NCBI GenBank assembly: GCA_012845835.1
Contig: JABAKD010000001.1
Span: 5,400,976 to 5,464,975 of the forward strand
DNA length: 64,000 nt
Source of the DNA: Undaria pinnatifida
Taxonomy: Eukaryota; Sar; Phaeophyceae; Laminariales; Alariaceae
Direction: 5' to 3'
Part shown: positions 10,668 through 20,335 of the stretch, one piece after another
Position numbering within the stretch: position 1 is the first letter of the stretch
How the letters are laid out: every line of letters begins with the position of its first letter
The notes under the pieces: model-generated
Database searches by the model: none
Told to the model about the DNA's origin: nothing
The model's input: the letters and a program-made list of their open reading frames with translations, nothing else
Position numbers and translations under genes: made by a program

Positions 10668-11400
10668 CTAGGGTACGAATTGCCGTAAGTACCCTGTCAT
10701 GCCCAGCAACACTCGCACTTCCTCCACCGTGTTCGGCCTTGACAGCTGCGTGATAGCATCAATCTTGCTCGGGGCCGGCCTGGTACCAAGTCTATTTACG
10801 ATCATGCCGACGAACTCCATGACCGACTGACAGAAATGCGATTTCTGAAAATGTACGGTTAAACGTCCTTGCCGTAGACACTCTAACGTTTCTCGCAGCA
10901 GTCCCCATTGATCTTCAAGGGTTTTCGACGGGATGGCGATGCCGTCCAACCAGTTCTTGATTCCCCTATCCTTGGCGGTTAACAGTCGCCCTCCAACGTA
11001 GTTGGCAAACGCCGAAGGCACTGTCTTCAACCCGAAGCCGCAGCGAACGTATTCGTACAGCTTCCCGTCAGCGTCTCGAAATGCCGTCAGGTGTCGATCG
11101 TCCTCATGGATCTCGAGCTGTAAGAATCCTGAAGCTAAATCGATGCTGGAGAAATACTTCGACCCTTCCATCTCATCCATAATATGTTGGAAGTCCCCGA
11201 GTCCACCACTCTGTGATTTGAGAAGCGCATTGATACCTCGAAATCCTGCACAACCCGCACTGTCCCATCTTTCTTGCGAACCGTCGAACAATTGGCGGCC
11301 CACTCGGAAGTTGATTCCCGAATGGATCCATTCTTCAGGAGCTTCACCACCTCAGTCTGAATCATCTTGCGCTGTTCCGGGCTGTAGTGTCGAATGGGCG
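10668..11400 (-). pseudogene. Gypsy reverse transcriptase, active site mutated
   Basis: RT motifs in order: GTVRVVQDF, a frameshift near 11,230, then GINALLKSQSGGLGDFQHIM, SSIDLASGFLQLEI (first catalytic Asp), LTAFRDADGKLYEYVRCGFG, VPSAFANYVGG, and at the YxDD position NWLDGIAIPSKTLEDQW. The second Asp is Gly (codon GGC) and Tyr is Trp, which should abolish polymerisation. VEEVRVLLGMTGYLRQFVP ends at an in-frame stop at 10,668-10,670. The fold is clearly Ty3/gypsy RT. Confidence 0.85.
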
Positions 11401-12094
11401 CCACGTATGGCTTGGCGTTGGGATCTTTGAGCTCCAGTCGCATGGGCACTCCTTTGCACGCTGGTACGCTCTTAGGGTTGACCGCGAACACGTCGATGTA
11501 CTCGTTGAAAATGTCTATCAATGTGTCCTTTCCGCTCGGGATGAGCTGTCCGAAGTTGGCCTCTCCCAGGTCCACCTTGGGGGCTTCGCTCGGAATCTCT
11601 GCGATTTCACCCCCTTTGTTGCATCGCTCCGGTGATCTCCCTTTGTCTTTCTTTTTGATCCCCTCGTCCTGTTTGGGGCTTGTCGGTTCCCCCGACACCG
11701 GGTTCATGAGTGACTTCATGCGTTCCCGATCGTAATTGTTAACAGCGTAAACCGTCGCAATCACCAGCCCCCCCTGGATCTTCACATTATCCTGGGTAAC
11801 ATTCGACAACTTACATTGAAGTGGTATACCCGGCAACCACCACTGTGCCCCCCTTGGCACTCCTAAACCCACTCCTAGTTTAAGATCATAGCCGTTAGTT
11901 GGTTCTACCACTACGAGCTGCCGTACTTGAGGTTGAGGGCCTTTGACAAAAGCGTCTACCTGGATACTGGTACCGCCTTGAACCTCTACGTCTTTCGCAA
12001 TGCGTAGTTTCCAGTGCAGAGTGCCTTCGTCCTCCCAAACAGAGCTTCCTAACTCCATAACCCCCGCCGGGATTTTGATGTTTTCTTCAAATTT
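11135..12094 (-). pseudogene. Gypsy protease C-terminus and PR-RT linker
   Basis: The open frame extends upstream of the Met at 12,058 to about 12,094, beginning near FEENIKIPAGVMELG. It holds a beta-rich segment (VFVKGPQPQ-type repeats, GLGVPRGAQWWLPGIPLQCK) typical of the region after gypsy protease, an acidic/basic linker, IFNEYIDVFAVNP, and the RT approach KPYVAPIRHYSPEQRKMI. The catalytic DSG of protease and all of gag are lost by truncation. Its last part overlaps the RT frame after a frameshift. Confidence 0.7.
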
Positions 12095-12098
12095 TTTT

Positions 12099-13045
12099 CA
12101 CAGCAGTCATTTTTGCGTCAGCCGGGGGGTGGGTCGACGCTGCGGCGTGCTGCTGTAAAACACGCGTGCATGGTCGTGCGTGTATACCTTTCTCTGTGTT
12201 TCTGTAACTCGTGCGTGTGCGTGCGTGGGCGTGCGTGGGCGTGCGTGTGCGTGCGTGGGCGTGCGTGTGCGTGCGTGGGCGTGCGTGTACGTGCGTGCTG
12301 TCGTGTCGTTATGCTTTCGCTGTGTCGTGTCGTCATGCTCATTGCACCGTTTTTTGCACTCTGTTTTTAGTAAATAAATGTAAGGATCGTACGACATTGC
12401 AAATAAATACAAAAACGGTCCTTATTTTTTCGGCCGATCGATCGTGCAGTTTTTGTTCGATATTTGCACAGCAGTACATTTTCGGTAGGTCAACGCTGCG
12501 GCGTGCTGCTGTAAGACAAGCGTGCATGGTCGTGCGTGTATTCCTAGCCGAGAGACTACACTATGTCGTGTCGTTATGCTGCCGTCGTGTCGTTTCGTCA
12601 TGCTGACTGTCGTGTGTTCATGGTTGCCTGTCCCATCGTTTGGTGTGGTGCTGTTTAGTTTGGGCGTGGGGAAATATTTTTTTCTCCTCGACTTCTTGTA
12701 CTCTTTTTTCCAGTAAATGTAATGGTCGTACGACATTGCAAATCAGTACAAAAACGATCCGTATATTTTCGGTCGATCGATAGTGAAGTTTTTGTTCGAT
12801 TTTCGCACAGCAGTAGGTCGATAGATCGTGCTTCTGTAACACATGCGTGCTTCTGTAACACATGCGTGCATGGCCGTGAGTGTATACCTAGCCGAGAGAC
12901 TATGTCGTGTCATTGTTATATTGCTGTGTCGTTTCGTCATGCTGACTGCCGTGCGTTCATGGCTGCCTGTCGCATCGTTTCGCGTGGTGCTGTTTTGTTT
13001 GGGAGTAGTGTGGTCCCAACGATTTCTTCTCATATATCTTCTGCT
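12099..13045. repeat. Three-copy ~350-bp tandem repeat
   Basis: The anchor CACAGCAGT(A) recurs at 12,099, 12,467 and 12,806 (spacings 368 and 339). Each unit carries GATCGTGC-TTTTTGTTCGAT, GTGCATGGYCGTG, TATGTCGTGTCRTT, TTTCGTCATGCTGACTG and a pyrimidine-rich end. The first unit contains the GT minisatellite. The array lies between the truncated gypsy element and the first exon of the zinc-finger gene, so it is probably in an intron of that gene. It is non-coding on present evidence. Confidence 0.75.
12205..12298. repeat. GT-rich minisatellite
   Basis: Repeats of CGTGCGTGGG and CGTGCGTGTG over about 90 bp. The overlapping ORFs on both strands (Arg/His/Thr or Val/Arg/Ala repeats) are translations of the repeat, not genes. 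Confidence 0.9.
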
Positions 13046-13081
13046 GCTTTTTTCTGATGCTTTCCCGGATGTGTTTCGCAG

Positions 13082-14965
13082 GCAAATTCTCCTCCACCGG
13101 AAAGGCTCTTTATGCGAACTTCCACCTCCACGAGACTGACTGTGTCACCAAGACCGAAGACGACACGCCGGTCAACGCCAGGAAGCCCTCCTCCACCGAC
13201 GTGAGTTGGGGTTCTCTCCCTGTAGTATTATCCAGTATCATCGTGTATTATCTTTCTGATTTGTTCATGATATTTTTTTTCGATGTTTGTCCTAAATTTT
13301 TCCGATATTGTTTCTGATATTTTTTTCCGACATTTGTCCAATAATTTCCCGATAATGATTTCAATATTTTTTTCAGAAAATACCCTATCGTACACAAGTC
13401 CCATCTTACTACAAGCCCAGCACAGCACAACACAGCTTTTTAACAATCAAAGCACACGTAGCGCAACAAGCAACTTCCGATATTATTGAAATTTAACTTA
13501 AACTAGTATGTATCACACCTTGGACCTGTAGCTCTGACTCTGCTCCCCTACGCGCTCCGCGTGCAGGTCGTCGCCTACACAGCTGGACCAGGTGTACCCA
13601 AGGCTATCACTCGTACGACTATGAATTACCGCATTGATCTGATTGGTCAAACTTCTTACGTACGTACAAAACCCATATTTTCTCATACTTCGATAATATT
13701 CTGCTTTTTAACAATCAAAGCACACGTAGCGCAACAAGCAACTTCCGATATTATTGCTGATAGTTGGCTAATATTTTTCCGAAACTGTTTCATCAATTTT
13801 TCCGATATTTGTCCCATAATTTCCCGATAATATTGTTTTCGATATTGTTTTCAGTAAAATTTACCATCATCGTACGAAAGTCCCGTATTACCACAAGCAT
13901 CGCGCAGCACAGCCCTCTAAACAGCAATCAAAGCACACGACACGCAGGGGGTGCTGCTCGACAAGCGCATGCCGATTTTAGTTGGCTTTCGCTTAGTATA
14001 ATCGTCGAACGTAGGGGGTGCTGCTCGACAAGCGCATGCCGATGTTAGTTGGCTTTCGCTTAGTATAATCGTCGAATATTTCCCCGATATTTGTTTCGAT
14101 ATTTGTCCGATATTTTTCCGATAATGTTTCCGATACTTTTCCCGATATCTTGCCGATCTTTTTTCCGATATTGTTCCCGATATTTTTTCCGGTATTTGGC
14201 CAATAATTCCCCGATATTGTTTTCGATATTGTTTCAGCAAATTCCCTATTGTAAGGAAGTCTCGCTTCACCACAAGTCCCGTTTGACCACAAGCATATCA
14301 CAGCACAGCGCTATCCGCACACGAACAATCATCCCGTAGATTTTTTTTCCGATAATTTTCCGATATTGTTTTGTTCGTCAATAATTTGGTTGTATTAAAT
14401 ATTGTTTGTCCCCGATATAACATCAATGCACACGTTATTTCTCTGACAGAACATCAATGCCCACGTTGCAGGTGCTGCGCGACAACGACTTTCCCTGCTC
14501 AAATCACACACAAAACACGCAACTATTAGAGCAACAGCAGTAGCAGCAACAACAGCGTTGTTTTCGTTTGTATGATATTTGTGAATGTTTTACAATTAAT
14601 TATCGCGCAAGTACATTTCAGCCTGATTTCTAAAACTCGCTTCGCCTCCGCTGCACTCCCTTCTCTATTATTGTTGCCACGCGCTACAGATTGGCAAAAG
14701 GTGTCAGGATTGCCTCCATGACGAGGACAAGGCCTTCATCTCCGAAGGCGACCACCTCGTGGCTTCGTGCATCAAGCCGTGGCACGTAAGCTGTGCCCTG
14801 AAGCGCCGCCGCCAAATGGTGGAGGAGATCACGACGGAAGCCGACGTACGTGCGACGGCAAACAGCGCCCAGAGATCTCGCAACATCGCCGCTAGACGGA
14901 ACTTCACCCCTCCCAAGCGCGCCCGCGAGAGCCTCGCCAGGGGCGAACAGCTTGACCTTTCTTAG
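13082..14965 (+). CDS. C2HC-type zinc-finger protein, last three exons
   Basis: Three phase-compatible exons: 13,082-13,200 (acceptor TTTCGCAG, donor GTGAGT), 13,567-13,659 (acceptor GTGCAG, donor GTACGT) and 14,690-14,965 ending in TAG. The first encodes TGKALYANFHLHETDC, the second AYTAGPGVPKAITRTTMNY, and the third opens IGKRCQDCLHDEDKAF and continues ISEGDHLV to WHVSCALKRRR. The C-x2-C ... H-x2-C spacing resembles PARP-type or related single zinc fingers, then comes a basic tail with PPKRARESL. Function unknown; nuclear or nucleic-acid binding is only a guess from basic character. Earlier exons are not visible, because upstream lie a tandem repeat and a gypsy element. A broken paralogue lies at 50,334-53,144. 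Confidence 0.7.
13201..14689 (+). repeat. Introns built from CCGATATT repeats and duplications
   Basis: Both introns contain degenerate runs of TTTTCCGATATT spaced 10-25 bp apart (13,260-13,370, 13,760-13,860, 14,080-14,240, 14,340-14,420). A 53-bp block starting CTTTTTAACAATCAAAGC occurs at about 13,435 and again at 13,704, on either side of the middle exon. A 67-bp unit GGGGGTGCTGCTCGACAAGC is tandemly duplicated at 13,947-14,013 and 14,014-14,080. Confidence 0.8.
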
Positions 14966-15245
14966 GCTCACCACATTGAACATTGAACTTGAATTTGGAC
15001 CATTGAGCGTTGCGCAAGCGAGCACCCGAAAAGCAAGCGAGTACGCGAGAAGTATATATCTACAGAGAATAGAAACAAATCGCCAAGCCAGACGAGTGAC
15101 TCTTCAGGGAACGCGTGGTTAAAGAAGGTTTAGTGCAAGAGACATACCCCCACAGATAATGGAAAGGCATAGAAAGGAACTTCCGTAAGCCAAACTAGGG
15201 AACGCGTGGTTGACGGTTTAATACAAGAGAAAATACAAGAAGAAA

Positions 15246-15926
15246 GGTTTCTACGTAATGAGCAGGGCTCCATCGTCACCACCATCGTGTGTTTCACGTT
15301 CTCATCGTCTTGGGGCCCTTCCATTTGGAGATCTTTCTGTCGTCTTGCCCGATCCACACAGTGTTCGGTGCTTGAACTTGAACAACCCACTCAATACCAA
15401 GTGCAAGTTTTGCAATGCCATGAAATGGAAAGAAGAAAACATAAACTGTTGCAGCAAAGCCAAGTATGTTGTGCACCTACTCCTTCCTCTTCCTCCAGAT
15501 ATTAAGGATGTGTTTAGCACGCCTAGTTTCCTGAAACGCCAACGCTCTTATAATGGCACATTTGCGATTACAGCCCTTGGAGCATCACCTTCGCCCACTT
15601 GGACACAACCCTCATACCCTAGCATGCTCAAGCTCCACGGCAAACCGTATCACCGTGTAATGGATAGTTTCCGTGAATCGTACGGAGGCACCGTAGCTAA
15701 CAACCAAGCAAGAATGTACATCTATGACAATGAACTTCAAACAAACGCCAAACGCCTGAACCTAGATGCAGATACTCTCACATACTTTATGAGTAATCGT
15801 ATCAAACAAGACAACAAGTTGGTCAAACAATACCGTACCCTTCTCCTTGAAATCGACCAGAGCGAACAGCACAACCTGTGCATATCATTCGAGGAGACGG
15901 CTCGTGTTACACCAACCGCTCCCTGA
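15246..15926 (+). pseudogene. Helitron D N-terminal region
   Basis: The frame 15,258-15,926 contains TKCKFCNAMKWKEENINCC (Cys-rich pair preceding the Rep region), RSYNGTFAITALG, KLHGKPYHRVMDSF, NQARMYIYDNELQTN and SNRIKQDNKLVKQY. This is the usual order upstream of Helitron_like_N. Homology stops near 15,885, where sequence jumps to the helicase. The Rep HUH nuclease and helicase motifs I-II are therefore deleted. It could not replicate itself and would depend on an autonomous Helitron. Confidence 0.75.
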
Positions 15927-16741
15927 CGGCTCCAAACATACGTGCCAGATCAAGGGTACCACGAACTTCGAAGACCTCATCCAAGCCGTTTATCCTGATC
16001 TTTTGCAAGTAAACCACAACAATTTTGATGATCGTGGCATATTAGCACCCACTAATGACAGCATAGACGAAATCAACGAATTCGTTCTGAAGTTGCCAGG
16101 AGAAGCACAGCACGAGAAGAGTTCAGACCGACTCGTGGCCGATGACACAGAAAACATGCCGGAGGTCGTGTCCGTAGAATACCTAAGCACGGTTACTGTA
16201 GTACCAGGCACACTTCTACATGATTTGCAACTTAATATCGGAGCTTTGGTAATGTTCATCAGGAATATTAATTTTGACAGCGGCCTAGTTAACGGTAAAA
16301 AAGGAGTCGTACGAGGTCTCTCTGCTACCGTCGTTGATGTGGAAGTTATCGCAGAAGGGTTTCCAATTGTAAAAATACGCAGAATTTGCTTCGAAGTTCA
16401 GATTGGCGCCAAAGGAATTACTTTCCATCGTCATCAATTCCCCCTCCGTTTATGCTACGCCATGACAATGAACAAATTGCAGGGACAAACACTTGAGAAA
16501 GTCGGTCTCGATCTCAGAGATATGATGTCTTCACACATGGACAATTGTACATCGCTCTCAGCCGCACCACCTCGCGAGACAACATCCTCTGTCTCGTCAA
16601 GGAACACAGGCTCATAGACAACGTCCCCTACGTTGCCAACGTCGTCTTTCGACCGTTCATTTTGGCTGCAACTGGAAGAGAACCCTTGCATTTGAATGTT
16701 AATCCTTCCGCGCGTAATAATAATGCAAAAATAAATGAAAA
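15890..16741 (+). pseudogene. Helitron D helicase, C-terminal motifs
   Basis: The frame 15,847-16,617 holds PIF1-type Helitron helicase sequence: GILAPTNDSIDEINEFVL, LQLNIGALVMFIRNINFDSG, the ITFHRHQFPLRLCYAM block and TMNKLQGQTLEKVGLDL. A 1-bp shift near 16,540 moves to the frame with MYIALSRTTSRDNILCLV, PYVANVVFRPFI and then NPSARNNNAKINE. That frame runs into copia A at 16,742 and, with the insert removed, continues at 36,034. The helicase unwinds DNA during rolling-circle transposition. Walker A is missing. Confidence 0.8.
16737..16741. repeat. Target-site duplication of copia A, left (GAAAA)
   Basis: GAAAA immediately before the 5' LTR of copia A, matched by GAAAA at 36,034-36,038 immediately after the 3' LTR. 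Collapsing the two restores one open Helitron frame across the site, which is independent support. Confidence 0.75.
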
Positions 16742-17173
16742 CGTTATGGAAATGTTAGCACATAGCCAGTGAGTCAATGTTCAGTAGCACTGCACTTGTA
16801 CGTCGTAGATCATCGTAGATCTGTTATGTGTCGGTTGGTATGTAACGTGCGTATGAATATGCGGAGAAATTACTTCTGTAGGATTCTCTGTTTCCTTGAC
16901 GAGTAGCTCACTCTCTCGTGTGGATCCTTCCGGATTGTCTAGCATCGTAGCCATCCTGGTCACCTCCAGTACCCAGACAACTTCTGGACTCCTGCATAGT
17001 CTGCGGTTTATCTGTGTGTGTTGGCCACATAAGCGCCAGTGTTTATACATCTTCTCAACACGGAAGCACTCGAGTATTCCAGGCTATTCACTGCACAGTG
17101 TCACCAACCCGACTAGCGTCGGGGGCACAGCCTCTCTGCTACCGTGCTGGGGTATACCACAATATCCATAATA
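16742..17173 (+). repeat. Copia A 5' LTR
   Basis: 432 bp, alignable over its full length to 35,579-36,033 (455 bp). It starts CGTTATGGAAATG (the other copy begins TGTTATGG, so the first base is probably mutated) and ends CCACAATATCCATAATA. By eye about 14 substitutions and five short indels separate the pair, near 3% substitution. The sequence diverges completely after base 17,173. Confidence 0.8.
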
Positions 17174-18354
17174 GGTTATTATAGCCTCGTGTGTGTGAGT
17201 GGGGGCCTGCGGCGACTGCGCGTCTACTGCTGTCGCCGAGTGCTGTGAAGAGCACACCCGTCCTCCAGGATTCGCAACTTTTGGATCCTTCAGGATTTGG
17301 ATATTTTTGGATTCTGCAGGATTTGGATATTTTTGGATATTTTTCCGCGGGGAGCTACTGCTGGAGTCATCTTTCTGCTGGAGGCCCCACTGAGTCAACC
17401 CGCTTGCTTATTGGGCCCGGACTGATCACCTGGGCTCTTGGCTGCACATTTGGTACGCAACTGTCTGTGTAAAGCATTCGGGGGCGCAATTCCTAGGCGC
17501 TGACTCCGGTCGGTGAATAGAGTTGTGCAGGTTGTTGGCTCTGCGCGCGGAGTGCCGTTATTTCTTATACTCGGTTCCGCGTGTTTGCAACTGACTTCCG
17601 AATACCAAATCCCTTGCGCTTAGATTCTTCGCGAGGCGTAGTCCAAGACACCTTGAGTCGTTCTACGGTAGCCCCCCCAATTTTCCTTTGACGAAATCGC
17701 CGGTTTCAAAACCACCTCCCGGTCGTATCTCCTGAAATACGTTGTCTCTCGACACCCCGACGTCATCGATCGATAGGCCTTTGCACACAAGAAAATATAT
17801 GGATACTTTGTTTTCAATTGTATCTTTCTTTGTGTCGAGCAGCCATGAAACGTTCGTTAAAGAAAATCGCTGGTTTGGGCGGGGGGCTATCGTAGAATCA
17901 GTCCCTTCCACATACCTTGTTGCCGGCTTGGTCGCGTGTGTAGGTTGAGGATACGACTGCTAGCTGGTAGCCGGCCGCAGCTACAGCTACTCACACGTGC
18001 TAGCTCACGTAAAGTTTGCACTGAAAGACGCGTAACACTACGCAGTGCACCACGCTGTGTACCTGCAGGACCAGTTAAATGGCCGGAGCTGACTACTCGC
18101 CACATCACCGCAGCCTCGTCAACTGCGGTTGGTCACAGCTGTGCTCACGGGAGCGCAGTCGTCCGAGCGGGGGGCTTGCGAGCTTCCGGCGGGCTCGGGT
18201 TGCCAACTACGGCTCTGCGACCTACCTTTCACCCTACCTCTGTGTAGAGCTGCCCCACACATTTCAGGCGCGCCGGCGCGTCACAAGTGATCGGGGCGTC
18301 TTGCGGATGCAGCGCTTATCAATCACACCCATCGCGTGTCCCTGTCTCTAAGCT
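17174..18354 (+). other. Copia A untranslated leader
   Basis: About 1.2 kb between the 5' LTR and the gag ATG. No ORF of note. It contains a short repeat of GGATTTGGATATTTTTGGAT at 17,270-17,345. The primer-binding site, expected just after 17,173 (sequence GGTTATTATAGCC), does not obviously match an initiator-Met tRNA. Confidence 0.6.
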
Positions 18355-19110
18355 ATGGCGTACTCATCAAGCTCTAGTTATGGGCTCCACTGTTTACTAG
18401 ATTCCATTGGACAATGCTCTGGGTCTACCTTTCGCGTGTGGAAGGAGAGCTTCGAGCACGTCATCAACATCCATGCGCCGGAGTTTCTCACGGTCTTACG
18501 CGGATCGACCCGGCCAGACCCTCTGGATGCTACTCTGGCCGACGTTACCGCTTGGGACAAGGCCGACAGCCGCCTCTACTCCCTCCTGTTTTTCGCGACT
18601 ACCGGCTCGGCGCGGATCACCGTTCAGGCTCACCGAAAGGCGGGCACTAGCGCCGAAGGCAACGGACAGTTGGCTTGGGCGGCTCTGAACGCGCGGTTCG
18701 ACGCCCACACCCAGGAAGCTCGGCGTGCGTGCCACAAGGAGATCTTCGCCCTCACGCACGTTGCGCGTGGTGATCCTGTTGACTTCTTCTCCAAGGGATG
18801 CGAGCTCAAGCTCTGCCTCGAGACTCTGGGGGAGAGAGTATCTGACGAAGTCTACCTGGATATCATGCCCTCGGGCCTGACGTCTGCCCCGGAATTCTAC
18901 TTTATCCCGGAGATGCACTACCGAAACGAATTGACATCGGTCGACTGTCTTCAGAACACGGCCAACCGCTTCTTTGTGGACCAGCAGTCGCGCAAGGCGG
19001 CGGGGCCCGCGGTCTCGGGCAGGGGAGCCGCGAAAGCCGCGTCCAGCAGCGACTAGTGCCACCGCTTCAAGGAGTTTGGACATTTCCAGCGAGACTGTCC
19101 GAAGTCTGCG
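18355..19110 (+). pseudogene. Copia A gag
   Basis: 234-residue frame beginning MAYSSSSSYGLHCLLD, with FRVWKESFEHVI, AWAALNARFDAHTQEARR and DPVDFFSKGCELKLCLETLG. These are typical of copia gag (UBN2-like) capsid sequence. An in-frame TAG at 19,054-19,056 precedes the zinc knuckle CHRFKEFGHFQRDC, in which the second Cys is Phe. A further WCSFHRTKTHSDAEC motif lies near 19,180. Gag packages the RNA; both the stop and the damaged knuckle indicate an inactive copy. Confidence 0.8.
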
Positions 19111-20306
19111 CAGCCGTCCCGACCGACGAAAGGGAAAAAGCCAGGCAAGAAGCGCGAAAGTGGGGGGAGTGGGCAGTCAAAATGGTGCTCTTTTCACCGC
19201 ACGAAGACGCACAGCGATGCTGAGTGCAAGGCTCAGCAGGACAACCGAAACAAAAAGAAGCAAGAGGAGCTTCGAGGGTTGGCTGCGAACCTGGCACTGC
19301 TTCAGGCAGCCGGTCTGCCCAATTTATCCCACTTGGCGCAGCCGTTTCACGCGGCGGCGCCCCAGGCGTCTCAGGCCCCTTCGGAACCAACCACGTTCGG
19401 GTTCTCTTTCAACGCTCTCGGCGCCTCTGCAGCTCCCGCCGCCTCGCTTCCGCGTTTGTCTCATCCGCGTCGTCTGCGCGGGACCATCACTTGCTTTCCG
19501 AGTACTTCGGTGCTTGCATGGCTTCTTCTGCGGAGGAGTCGTCGCTCGCTCCTTTTCGCTCCGACGGATCGTCCATCCTGATGTTGGTGGATAGCGGAGC
19601 GACGGACAATTACCTAGATCCTGCGCTTACGCCTGGCGTGCGGGCTCACATGCGTGACATTGAAGACCTTCGGATCCCGCTCCCGATCATTGCCGCTGGG
19701 CAGCACGTTCTTCACGGCGTTACGACGGGGGTTCTCTTCGGCACGGTCGCCGACGACAGCGGCCACGACAGGCAAGTTCCCTTCCGTGTCGTCTTAGTAC
19801 CGGGGCTGGGGACAAACCTCTTCTCCGTCACCGCTGCGCTGTCGAATGGAGTGGCCTCCCTCTTCTATCTGGACAACCCCAGGCTGGAGTCGGGGGACGT
19901 AGTCGTCCCGATGAAAATCCGAGGAGTGGATGACACCGGCAAGATCACTTGCTCCATCACCGTGACGCTCGGCGCTGGGGATGGCGGTCGGCAGACCCTC
20001 GGGGAAGCTCCTGACGGACTGGCCTTGCGGGTGGAGACTGCTAGTCTCTGGCACCGGCGCATGGTGCACATCAACAGCAAGAGCTTGGATGTGTTGAGTA
20101 AGGAGGCGGCCAACGGCGTCGATTACACCGGCGACGTGCAGGACTGCAGTGCGTGCCCTCTTCGAAAGAGCTCTCAACAGCCGCACCCAAAGCACGCCGT
20201 TTACGGCGTTTCACGCGCCTTTCAAATCGTATTCGTCGATACCCTTGGTCCCTTTACGCCTACCGCGTTGGGCGGCTTCAAATACGCCGCCAAGTTTGTC
20301 GACTAA
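19111..20306 (+). pseudogene. Copia A protease and integrase N-terminus
   Basis: The frame 19,224-20,306 carries the aspartic protease motif LMLVDSGATDNYLDP, then VLVPGLGTNLFSVTAA, the GAG-pre-integrase zinc region WHRRMVHINSKSLDVL to DCSACPLRKSS, and the first integrase Asp in VFVDTLGPF. A TAA replaces a sense codon after KFVD (20,304-20,306), and a small indel just after it shifts the frame to the one starting at 20,336. Confidence 0.85.
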
Positions 20307-20335
20307 CACACAAAGTGGAATAGGAGGTCGTCTTC

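Larger units (their letters stand above)
5926..12094 (-). mobile_element. 5'-truncated Ty3/gypsy element with C5-methyltransferase
   Basis: On the minus strand from 12,094 down to 5,926 the order is: protease-RT linker, reverse transcriptase, RNase H, cytosine-5 methyltransferase domain, TRSQA linker, integrase (HHCC-like and DDE), GPY-type and Tudor-like C-terminus, and a candidate 3' LTR. Gag, the protease active site and the 5' LTR are missing. Similarity stops at about 12,094, where a different tandem repeat begins. Frameshifts and stops occur in RT, RNase H, the methyltransferase and the linkers, and the RT active site is mutated, so this copy is dead. RT-RH-INT order and the integrase type place it in Ty3/gypsy. 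The methyltransferase is an accessory acquisition. Confidence 0.85.
14966..16741 (+). mobile_element. Helitron D, left part (internally deleted)
   Basis: Plus-strand Helitron remnant directly after the stop codon of the zinc-finger gene. It keeps the N-terminal region and the C-terminal helicase motifs but lacks Rep and the Walker A part. It is split at 16,741/36,034 by copia A; its 3' coding end resumes at 36,034-36,162. Exact termini (5' TC, 3' hairpin with CTRR) were not located. Confidence 0.7.

Noticed and set aside
12113-12606. Overlapping ORFs on both strands over the GT-rich repeat
   Set aside because: They are translations of a minisatellite in several frames; composition follows the repeat and no domain or splice signal exists.
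18496-19083. 195-codon minus-strand ORF
   Set aside because: Antisense of copia A gag, which has recognisable capsid sequence on the plus strand.
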